Assembly (NCBI GenBank): GCA_002361175.1
Contig: DESG01000135.1
Span: forward strand, 548-22,912
Length of the DNA: 22,365 bases
DNA from: Lachnoclostridium sp. UBA3320
GTDB taxonomy: Bacteria; Bacillota; Clostridia; Lachnospirales; Lachnospiraceae
Reading direction: 5' to 3'
Made by a program: the position numbers and the translations under genes
The notes under the pieces: model-generated
Database searches by the model: none
What the model saw: only the letters and a program-made list of their open reading frames with translations
What the model was told of the DNA's origin: nothing
Shown: in pieces, positions 16,157-22,365 of the stretch
Layout of the letters: the number at the start of each line of letters is the position of its first letter
Position numbering within the stretch: the first letter of the stretch is position 1

Positions 16157-17500
16157 GTGTATGAACAATTAGTGTGGCAGGACAGATTTAATATTGGGGT
16201 TAATATTATTGACATGGAACATAAAAAGCTTTTTGGCATCATAAACAGAATCTTTACTTCTATTAACCAAGATTCTAATAGTGAATGGGCATGTCAGGAA
16301 GGAATTAAATATTTTAAAAATCATGCTATAAAACATTTTTCAGATGAAGAAGAGTATATGCAGTCTATTAATTACAGCGGATATGAAATGCACAAGCGCA
16401 TTCATGATAACTTTCGTGAAAAGACTCTTCCAGCGCTTGAAAAGGAACTGGAACAGAAAAATTTTTCTGAAGAATCTGTTGAGCATTTTATGGGTGTCTG
16501 TGTTGGTTGGCTGTTAGGACATACCATGATAGAAGACCATGCAATTACAGGAGCGAAAGTAAGTAATTGGAGTGACCTTTTATCAAAGGAAGAAAGCGCT
16601 GCTATAAGTCAATCGCTCATTGAGCTTTTATATGATGTTTTTCAGTTGGATGCAAGTGTAATTAGTGAGCATTATGGTGGAGAGAAATTTGGCAAAGGTA
16701 TTTATTACCAGTTGTCATATGATTCTAAGAAAGGTGAACACTGGGAAGTATTCTTAATTTTTGAGGAAAAAATGATTCTTAGTACAATTGCTTCGATTAT
16801 GGGATTTAGATACGATTCCATTAATCCTACAGTAATTAATACTTCCAGATATATGTCACAACAGTTCTTAGAAAATTTGCGAAATCGTTTTCCAACAGTA
16901 GGTTTGTGTGAGCTAAAACAAGAAAATTTGCTTCAACATAAACAATTCCAAAAAATTTTTAAAGAAAAAAATCCACGATGCAGTCTTCTTTTTAACACAG
17001 ATGCTGGATATTTTGCATTCTGTGTAATTTCAGCACAGCCTCTTGAAGAAGAAGCCAAGCATACGATTAAAGCTGAAAATGCAATGGATGAGATAAAACA
17101 ATATCTTACAAACAGAGTTGTAAACCGTAAAAATAAAATACTTGTGGTAGATGATTCTATTACAATGCGTCATTTTTTAAAAGAGCTTTTAGCTAAGGAT
17201 TATGATGTTGAAATGGTAGATTCTGGACTATCTGCATTTAGATCTATAATTTTAAGGAGACCAGACTTAGTTATTCTGGATTATGATATGCCAATTTGTG
17301 ATGGAAAACAAGTACTAGAAATGATACGTGGAGAGAATGACTTTAAAGATATTCCTGTTATTTTTCTAACTGGCAGAGGAGATGTAGAGAGCATAAGACA
17401 GGTTATGTCTTTAACTCCAGAAGGCTATATATTAAAAACTACAAAACCAGAAGAAATTAAGAAAAGTATCGAAATCTTTTTTAAGAAGAAGGCTAAGTAA
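16157..17500 (+). CDS. Bacteriohemerythrin / middle domain / receiver fusion protein
   Basis: A 447-aa three-part protein. Residues 1-135 form a bacteriohemerythrin with all seven expected iron ligands: H22, H60, E64, H79, H83, H122 and D127. Such di-iron domains bind O2 or NO. Residues about 150-310 form an alpha/beta region not confidently recognised; its helix-strand pattern resembles a CheX-like domain without the catalytic E-x2-N. Residues 325-447 are a receiver with D332/D333, phospho-acceptor D375 in VILDYDMP, and T in FLTGRG. The GTG start follows AAAGGAGG (16141-16148) by eight bases. It has no DNA-binding or enzymatic output domain, so it likely signals by protein contact, possibly in redox-linked chemotaxis. 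Its position just after accA suggests co-transcription with the fatty acid genes. Confidence 0.85.
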   Translation: MYEQLVWQDRFNIGVNIIDMEHKKLFGIINRIFTSINQDSNSEWACQEGIKYFKNHAIKHFSDEEEYMQSINYSGYEMHKRIHDNFREKTLPALEKELEQKNFSEESVEHFMGVCVGWLLGHTMIEDHAITGAKVSNWSDLLSKEESAAISQSLIELLYDVFQLDASVISEHYGGEKFGKGIYYQLSYDSKKGEHWEVFLIFEEKMILSTIASIMGFRYDSINPTVINTSRYMSQQFLENLRNRFPTVGLCELKQENLLQHKQFQKIFKEKNPRCSLLFNTDAGYFAFCVISAQPLEEEAKHTIKAENAMDEIKQYLTNRVVNRKNKILVVDDSITMRHFLKELLAKDYDVEMVDSGLSAFRSIILRRPDLVILDYDMPICDGKQVLEMIRGENDFKDIPVIFLTGRGDVESIRQVMSLTPEGYILKTTKPEEIKKSIEIFFKKKAK

Positions 17501-17527
17501 ACTACATAGTAATATCTAACAATGTCT

Positions 17528-17570
17528 TGGCAATTTCAATGTGGTTTTAAAACCACATTGAAATTTGCCA
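17528..17570. terminator. Bidirectional hairpin terminator between convergent genes
   Basis: A 15-bp perfect palindrome centred at 17548/17549 extends with one bulged T (17566) to 21 bp. It lies between the stop of the hemerythrin fusion (17500) and the stop of cvfB on the opposite strand (17577), so it can end both transcripts. The inner TTTTAAAA would form the loop. Confidence 0.8.
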
Positions 17571-17576
17571 GACAAT

Positions 17577-18422
17577 TTAGCGTAGATAAATTCCATCACT
17601 TTTAATTGTAATAAGTTGCTTTTTTAAAAGATTTCCTATTGCACGTTTGAAAGCATTTTTGCTCATATGAAAATGTTCTTTAATGGCATCTGGCTCACTT
17701 TTGTCATTAAATGGCAGAAAACCACCAGCATTTTTAAGATGACTTAATATAAGTTCTGCATCTTCATTCATCTGTTCTGGAATTTTCTTTTTTACACTTA
17801 ATGTAAGCCTCCCATCTTCAAGAACTTGTGCCACCCTTGCATGTACAGGCTGGTTTATGTGATACTTTTCAAATACCTCTTTCTTAGGAAGAAGTGCCGA
17901 ATATTTATCATCTACAGCGATAAATACACCGAAATTTTTACTAATTTCATAGACACATCCAGAAACTTCATCATCCTTATTATAAGGTGAATCACGTCTT
18001 AAATGTTCATATACTTTCATAGAAGCACAAAGTCTTTCACTTTTATCAAGATATAAAGTAACTAGAACTGCATCACCTTCTTTTACTTCATATAGTTGTT
18101 CCTTAAAAGGAAGTAATAAGTCTTTTGAAAGACCCCATTCAAGAAATGCACCTATAGAGGTAACTTCTTTTACATATAAACGTGCAACATTGCCAAGTTC
18201 TATCTCTGGTTTAAGCATAGTTGCTATTGGTCTGTCTTCTGAATCTTTGTATACAAAAACGGACAGTACATCTTTAAGTTCTATTCCTTCTGGTACTTGT
18301 GATTTAGGAAGCAAGATTTTTTCATTTTCTTCACCAACAGGAGTATTTAGGTAAACTCCAAAATCAGTTTTTTTAACAACAATCAGTTCCTGAGTCTTTC
18401 CTAATTTTATTTTTTGTTTCAT
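17577..18422 (-). CDS. cvfB: CvfB-like S1 RNA-binding protein
   Basis: A 281-aa protein of the CvfB/YitL family. It starts MKQKIKLGKTQELIVVKK and contains several S1-type OB segments (DFGVYLNT at about 19-26, SIGAFLEWGLSKDLLLP, NFGVFIAVDDKYSALLP), then a C-terminal winged-helix-like region ending FKRAIGNLLKKQLITIKSDG. In Staphylococcus aureus CvfB binds RNA and affects virulence gene expression; in other Firmicutes the role is unclear. ATG 18422 was chosen for its GGAG eight bases upstream; the frame is open 25 codons further but that stretch overlaps the promoter. It is transcribed divergently from the deacetylase gene. Family call is firm; cellular role is inferred. Confidence 0.88.
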   Translation of the reverse strand: MKQKIKLGKTQELIVVKKTDFGVYLNTPVGEENEKILLPKSQVPEGIELKDVLSVFVYKDSEDRPIATMLKPEIELGNVARLYVKEVTSIGAFLEWGLSKDLLLPFKEQLYEVKEGDAVLVTLYLDKSERLCASMKVYEHLRRDSPYNKDDEVSGCVYEISKNFGVFIAVDDKYSALLPKKEVFEKYHINQPVHARVAQVLEDGRLTLSVKKKIPEQMNEDAELILSHLKNAGGFLPFNDKSEPDAIKEHFHMSKNAFKRAIGNLLKKQLITIKSDGIYLR

Positions 18423-18468
18423 AACGAATCTCCATATATAATATAATATGTTGTATATTTGCAACTTT

Positions 18469-18497
18469 ATTGTATTGTAGTTTATTTTTGTTGTCAA
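18469..18497 (-). promoter_or_regulatory. cvfB promoter (minus strand)
   Basis: On the minus strand TTGACA (18497-18492) and TACAAT (18474-18469) lie 17 bp apart, 47 bases before the cvfB ATG. This is a near-consensus sigma-A promoter. Its -35 box overlaps the -35 box of the divergent deacetylase promoter. Confidence 0.7.
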
Positions 18498-18519
18498 TAA
18501 AGAATTGTGGTGTTATACT
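18491..18519 (+). promoter_or_regulatory. Promoter of the deacetylase gene (plus strand)
   Basis: TTGTCA (18491-18496) and TATACT (18514-18519) lie 17 bp apart, 40 bases before ATG 18559. The -35 shares bases with the cvfB -35 on the other strand. A second TATAAT at 18525-18530 lacks a well-spaced -35. Confidence 0.65.
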
Positions 18520-18558
18520 AATCTTATAATACTTAAAGTATAAAGGATGGTGGAAAAA

Positions 18559-19401
18559 ATGAATAAGAAAATTTTAAAAAAAGCGTTGACAGGACTGCTT
18601 GCTGTTTCATGCATTGTACAGCCTGCTTTTCCAACTATGCAGCAGGGCGGACAAATAACAGAGGCAGCAGTAGCAAAGAAAACAGATTACTCTAAGTATT
18701 CTACAAAAGGGTATGAGTGGTACATTGTAAGAAAAAAGAAGCATGAGAAGGCAGGTGGCGGAATACCATCAGGAATAAATTTGTCGGATTATAATGCATA
18801 TTATATAAATGCAGAGACAAAAGAAAAAGTGATTTATCTTTCTTTTGATTGTGGCTATGAGAACGGTTATACCAAGAAAATTTTAAATACTTTAAAGAAG
18901 CATAATGCTAAGGCGATTTTTTTTGTAACAAAACCGTTTGTGGAAAGTTGTCCAAAGCTTGTAAAACGTATGAAAAGGGAAGGGCATCTGGTAGGAAACC
19001 ATACCTGTACACATCCAGACCTTTCATGTAAGCCAGTATCAGCTATTAGAAAGGAAATCAAGGATTGTGCAAAAGCTTTTAAAAAGGCAACTGGATATAA
19101 GATGGATTCATTTATTCGTCCTCCAATGGGAGCTTTTAGTGAAAGAAGCCTTAAAGTTACAAGTGATATGGGTTATAGCACTATTTTCTGGAGCATGGCA
19201 TATTATGACTATGATACAGACAATCAGCCAGGAAAAGATTATGTAGTAAATCATTTTAAGGAAAATTACCATAAGGGTGCGCTGCCGCTTATACATAATA
19301 CTTCCAGTTCAAATTGTGAGGCTCTTGATGAAGTGTTGACATTTCTTGAAGAGAAAAATTATCGTTTTGGTACACTAGATGAATTTGCAAATAATAATTA
19401 G
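18559..19401 (+). CDS. Secreted polysaccharide deacetylase, PdaA-like
   Basis: A 280-aa exported NodB-family deacetylase. A signal peptide covers about residues 1-39 (KK-rich start, hydrophobic ALTGLLAVSCIVQPAF, then AAVA). The catalytic domain begins with VIYLSFDCGYENGYTKK: D97 is the catalytic Asp, and the next position, often Asp in NodB enzymes, is Cys98. Metal-binding H148 and H152 lie in GNHTCTHPDL; FIRPPMGAFSERS and IFWSMAYYDYD follow. This arrangement resembles PdaA, the Bacillus N-acetylmuramic acid deacetylase needed for spore-cortex muramic lactam. ATG 18559 is preferred over in-frame ATG 18547, which overlaps the AAAGGATGGTGG ribosome site. Substrate (peptidoglycan versus other glycan) is inferred. 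Confidence 0.87.
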   Translation: MNKKILKKALTGLLAVSCIVQPAFPTMQQGGQITEAAVAKKTDYSKYSTKGYEWYIVRKKKHEKAGGGIPSGINLSDYNAYYINAETKEKVIYLSFDCGYENGYTKKILNTLKKHNAKAIFFVTKPFVESCPKLVKRMKREGHLVGNHTCTHPDLSCKPVSAIRKEIKDCAKAFKKATGYKMDSFIRPPMGAFSERSLKVTSDMGYSTIFWSMAYYDYDTDNQPGKDYVVNHFKENYHKGALPLIHNTSSSNCEALDEVLTFLEEKNYRFGTLDEFANNN

Positions 19402-19458
19402 TTATTGATATAATTAGACTGGGTGGTTGGGATTTAAATATACTTTAGGAGAGCGGAA

Positions 19459-21096
19459 ATGAGATATAAAAATACTAGCAAAAATAAAGAAAATGGAGTG
19501 TTTTATACTCCAACTCGAATGGCAGATTACGTTGCAACAGAAATGCTTAAGTATAGTCCAATTAATAAAAATAGAAAATCAATTAGTATATTAGATCCAG
19601 CAGTTGGAAAGGGCGAATTACTTATTGCAATGATTAAAGCAATTTTTCCTAAGAAGAAACATATTATTGCAGTAGGTTATGAAACAGATAAAGCAATAGC
19701 GAAAAGCACACAAGAAAATCTTCAGAAACAATTTCCTGGTATTGAAATTGATATTAGACATGCAGATTTTATTAGTACAGTTGAAGAAGACAAAGTTGGA
19801 AAATATGATTATGTAATTGCTAATCCACCTTACATTAGAACACAAATCATGGGTAGTAAAAAGGCTCAGGAAATTGCAGAAAAACTAAAGTTAGCTGGAA
19901 GAGTTGATATATATTATGCTTTTCTTATATATACAAAAAATGTTTTGAAAGATACTGGAATTTCTGGATATATTACATCTAATAAGTTCTTGACTATAAA
20001 AGCAGGGAGTGTAGTAAGAAACTATATGCTTAAGAATTACAAAATTCATCAAGTTACAGATTTAGGAGATACAAAACTCTTTGCGGCATCTGTTTTACCA
20101 TGTATTATGTTTTTTTCTTTGGGAATAACAAAAGAACCAGAAAATGTAAAATTTACCTCTGTTTATGAGGAACACGAAGAAAAAGATTATGCGAGTATTG
20201 CTAATATTTTTGATGCAATCTATGAAGAAGGTGATTATAAAATACCAGATGGAAGATGCTACAAATTTCAGCAAGGTACGATAAAAAGTACTGACCAAAA
20301 TGAATTATGGATTATTGCATCTGCCGAAAACGAAAGATGGTTAAATAAAGTTGAATCAAACACGTGGATGACATTTGGTGATATTGGCAAGGTAAGGGTT
20401 GGAATAAAGACAACTGCTGATAATGTTTTTATTGGTGATGATTGGACAGGAGAGAAGGCAAATCTTGAACTACTTCTTCCACTGATTACTCACAGAAATG
20501 CTGGTCAGATTGTCGCCAATAACAATTCCCAATGGAAAGTTTTATATACACATACAATGGAAAATGGAAAGAAAGTTGCTTACAATATCGAAAAGTATCC
20601 TAAGTCTAAGAAGTATTTGTTGGACAATTATGAGCAGCTTTCTAGTAGAAGTTATGTAATAAAAGCAAACAGAAATTGGTATGAAATTTGGGTTCCACAA
20701 AATCCATCATCATGGAAGCATCGCAAGATAGTTTTTAGAGATATTTCAGAGAAACCACAATTCTGGATAGATGAAACAGGTGCTGTTGTTAATGGGGATT
20801 GCTATTGGATTGATATTAATAATGATGTACAAGAGGATGTTATTTATTTAGCTCTTGCGGTTGCAAATAGTCGGTTCATTGAAAAGTATTACGACATAAA
20901 GTTCAATACAAAACTCTATTCTGGAAAACGCAGATATCAGACGCAATATGTTGAGCAGTTCCCTATTCCTTATTACAATTCAAAACTTGCTCAAAAGGCT
21001 ATTGGCTTGGTGAAAAAAATTATAGCTGAAGGTATAGGTGGTGACTCCAGCTATAAGCAAGAATTAGATATAACTGTTGATAAATTGTTTAATTAG
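19459..21096 (+). CDS. Type II DNA N6-adenine methyltransferase (TaqI-like gamma class)
   Basis: A 545-aa SAM-dependent DNA methyltransferase. Motif X is FYTPTRMADYVATEML at residues 15-30, motif I is DPAVGKGELL starting at D46, and catalytic motif IV is NPPY at 122-125. This X-I-IV order marks the gamma class that methylates adenine N6. The C-terminal half (about 290-545) is a target-recognition region with the TaqI-like specificity-domain look (NRNWYEIWVPQNP, KLYSGKRRYQTQYVEQFPIP). The ATG has AGGAGAG at 19447-19453. Its stop overlaps that of the convergent endonuclease gene, its expected partner. Recognition site cannot be read from sequence. It is expressed apart from the nuclease, on the other strand. 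Confidence 0.9.
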   Translation: MRYKNTSKNKENGVFYTPTRMADYVATEMLKYSPINKNRKSISILDPAVGKGELLIAMIKAIFPKKKHIIAVGYETDKAIAKSTQENLQKQFPGIEIDIRHADFISTVEEDKVGKYDYVIANPPYIRTQIMGSKKAQEIAEKLKLAGRVDIYYAFLIYTKNVLKDTGISGYITSNKFLTIKAGSVVRNYMLKNYKIHQVTDLGDTKLFAASVLPCIMFFSLGITKEPENVKFTSVYEEHEEKDYASIANIFDAIYEEGDYKIPDGRCYKFQQGTIKSTDQNELWIIASAENERWLNKVESNTWMTFGDIGKVRVGIKTTADNVFIGDDWTGEKANLELLLPLITHRNAGQIVANNNSQWKVLYTHTMENGKKVAYNIEKYPKSKKYLLDNYEQLSSRSYVIKANRNWYEIWVPQNPSSWKHRKIVFRDISEKPQFWIDETGAVVNGDCYWIDINNDVQEDVIYLALAVANSRFIEKYYDIKFNTKLYSGKRRYQTQYVEQFPIPYYNSKLAQKAIGLVKKIIAEGIGGDSSYKQELDITVDKLFN

Positions 21097-22112
21097 TCAA
21101 AAAAGTTTGTAGGAAGTGGAATTTGCAATTTTTTATTTGTTTCATTTCCTCGAAAAAGCGGAAAGTAATTTGAGAAGTCTTCCCCAGTAACTAAGTAAAG
21201 ATTTTTAAGATAAACACGATCACCAATGACTTCACCATTAAATATGGCGTAGCGAATATCTTTGCTATAAAAGGTGGTGGAGTCAATGGATACAATGGCA
21301 GTTCCATCTACAGGAGAATGTAATCCTAAATCAATCGTAGGCGATGTTTGGAGTTTGACCTCTAAAAGTTGATTGAAGATATCTGGATATGTACCATTAT
21401 CTTCATAGATTGTATAACCGAGATGTTTACAAATCATAGCATGAAGCTTTGCACCACGATTACGTTCTTGGGTGGCATTAAGATAACTAATACTTGTACC
21501 TACTATTGGAAGAAGTCTTGAATAAATTTCTTTGATACGAAGAAGTTGACTTCTGTGTGGATAATCATTTGGATTGACTCTTGAGAGATGCGTTGTTTTA
21601 TCGGTGGCAATCCAATTGTTGATAGTTATAGAATCTTTCAAAGAGCAAATGTTATGATGATATGCTTGCATTCTTGCTTGAAATTTTTGTGTCAGGGTGC
21701 CTGTATGGTCGAATTTAACAAGTTGATATCCAGTAATTATGCGAACACTCGTGATTACATCGTTATCGTTTATATGAAGAAAGATATAACGGCGGTTATC
21801 ATCAATATCTTCATTCCAAATTTGAACATTTAAGCTTTTTTGAGTGTAGACATCAAAGTTTTGACCAACAAAACGTGGTTGAGTTTTTTTGAAAGAATTG
21901 GGAATAGGATACCCTAATGCTGTACATAGTTTTTGTTTTACGAATTTAGATCTAGTTCGGAGAGGCAGACCCGCAAGTGAAAGACCTACTATAGAATTAG
22001 ATAAAATATATTCTAATTCATTTGTTGGAATATATAGAAAAGGATCTTTGGGACTGATAGGATCGTAGATGGAAAGTCCGCTGTTTTTGATATTTAATGG
22101 ATAATTAGTCAT
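21093..22112 (-). CDS. Type II restriction endonuclease, PD-ExK type, unknown specificity
   Basis: A 339-aa protein not matched to a named enzyme. A likely nuclease core is P243-D244 followed by E251-V252-K253 in GTYPDIFNQLLEVKLQT, the PD-(D/E)xK arrangement used to bind Mg2+ and cut DNA. Upstream, KLHAMICKHLGYTIYEDNG resembles the helix before that core in such enzymes. The ATG at 22112 has AAGGAGG seven bases upstream, and overlaps the end of the controller gene by eight bases, implying translational coupling. Position next to a DNA methyltransferase supports the call. Its 3' stop overlaps that of the methyltransferase. Function is inferred from motif plus context. Confidence 0.78.
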   Translation of the reverse strand: MTNYPLNIKNSGLSIYDPISPKDPFLYIPTNELEYILSNSIVGLSLAGLPLRTRSKFVKQKLCTALGYPIPNSFKKTQPRFVGQNFDVYTQKSLNVQIWNEDIDDNRRYIFLHINDNDVITSVRIITGYQLVKFDHTGTLTQKFQARMQAYHHNICSLKDSITINNWIATDKTTHLSRVNPNDYPHRSQLLRIKEIYSRLLPIVGTSISYLNATQERNRGAKLHAMICKHLGYTIYEDNGTYPDIFNQLLEVKLQTSPTIDLGLHSPVDGTAIVSIDSTTFYSKDIRYAIFNGEVIGDRVYLKNLYLVTGEDFSNYFPLFRGNETNKKLQIPLPTNFFD

Positions 22113-22347
22113 TTTCTTCCTCCTTATAATTGTCAATAGCAGAGAAAAGGTCAGATAATGAAATACCAAAGCCATCTGCTATTTTTTTGATATTAATAAT
22201 TGATATGTTTCGTTTACCGGATTCGACTGATGCATAATAAGTTCGATCCATACCTATTTTTAAAGCAAATTTTTCTTGACTGAGTCCAGTTTCTTGACGA
22301 AAGATTCTAATACACTTTCCAAAAATGATTTGAATATCTGATTTCAT
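22105..22347 (-). CDS. XRE-family HTH regulator, restriction-modification controller (C) protein
   Basis: An 80-aa helix-turn-helix protein. The HTH is TGLSQEKFALKIGMDRTYYASVESGKRN (cited from about residue 20), with helices LSQEKFALKIG and TYYASVESGKR, then ISIINIKKIADGFGISLSDLF. Size and pattern match controller proteins that autoregulate and time endonuclease expression after a restriction-modification system enters a cell. ATG 22347 was chosen: GGAGG at 22361-22357 is then eight bases upstream. An ATG at 22362 would overlap that site. It precedes and overlaps the endonuclease gene in one operon. Its own operator (C-box) would lie past the window end; only 18 upstream bases are visible. 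Confidence 0.85.
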   Translation of the reverse strand: MKSDIQIIFGKCIRIFRQETGLSQEKFALKIGMDRTYYASVESGKRNISIINIKKIADGFGISLSDLFSAIDNYKEEEND

Positions 22348-22365
22348 TGTTAAAACCTCCATATA

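Noticed and set aside
18423..18497. 25-codon upstream extension of cvfB
   Set aside because: It covers the -35 and -10 boxes of the cvfB promoter, and GGAG sits correctly before ATG 18422.
22348..22365. C-box operator for the controller protein
   Set aside because: Only 18 bases upstream of the controller start are in the window and they hold the ribosome site; no operator can be judged.

Overview
This is a low-GC, densely packed bacterial chromosome segment. The best fit is a flagellated, spore-lineage anaerobic Firmicute of the Lachnospiraceae type (Roseburia, Agathobacter or Lachnospira-like). That placement is inferred from gene content, Bacillus/Clostridia-style gene order (mbl-flhO-flhP, comFC-yvyF, a fab/acc gene cluster), strong AAAGGAGG ribosome binding sites and AT-rich codon use. 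No rRNA or species-specific marker is present. No tRNA, IS element, prophage or CRISPR array was found, and no gene-free stretch exceeds 300 bases.

Layout. (1) 177-3269, plus strand: the actin homologue Mbl/MreB, two rod/hook-type flagellar proteins (FlhO/FlgF and FlhP/FlgG) and a short FlgJ-like rod-binding protein, closed by a hairpin. These genes link cell-wall elongation to building the flagellar rod. (2) 3335-7601, plus strand: RecD2 helicase, a ComFC-like phosphoribosyltransferase that appears to use a non-canonical start codon, the flagellar-operon zinc-ribbon protein YvyF, a CheX-like chemotaxis phosphatase and a stand-alone CheY-like receiver, ending at a hairpin. (3) 7706-16124, plus strand: two tandem sigma-A-type promoters drive a type II fatty acid synthesis cluster, fabH-acpP-fabD-fabG-fabF-accB-fabZ-accC-accD-accA. 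It encodes all four acetyl-CoA carboxylase subunits and every elongation step except enoyl-ACP reductase. The usual fabK place, between acpP and fabD, holds only a long imperfect hairpin.

(4) 16157-17500: a bacteriohemerythrin / middle domain / receiver fusion sits 32 bases after accA with no terminator between them, so it may be co-transcribed with the fatty acid genes. A 21-bp hairpin separates it from the convergent cvfB gene (S1 RNA-binding protein, minus strand). cvfB and a secreted PdaA-like polysaccharide deacetylase diverge from promoters whose -35 boxes overlap. (5) 19459 to the end: a type II restriction-modification cassette. An N6-adenine DNA methyltransferase (plus strand) converges, with overlapping stop codons, on a PD-ExK endonuclease preceded by a small controller-type HTH protein (minus strand). 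Its isoleucine codon use differs from the core gene sampled, which suggests acquisition by transfer.

No wholly new multi-gene system is evident. The points most worth checking are the start of comFC, the missing enoyl reductase with a hairpin in its place, the oxygen/NO-type hemerythrin receiver attached to the fatty acid operon with a possible degenerate CheX domain, and the unidentified specificity of the restriction-modification pair.
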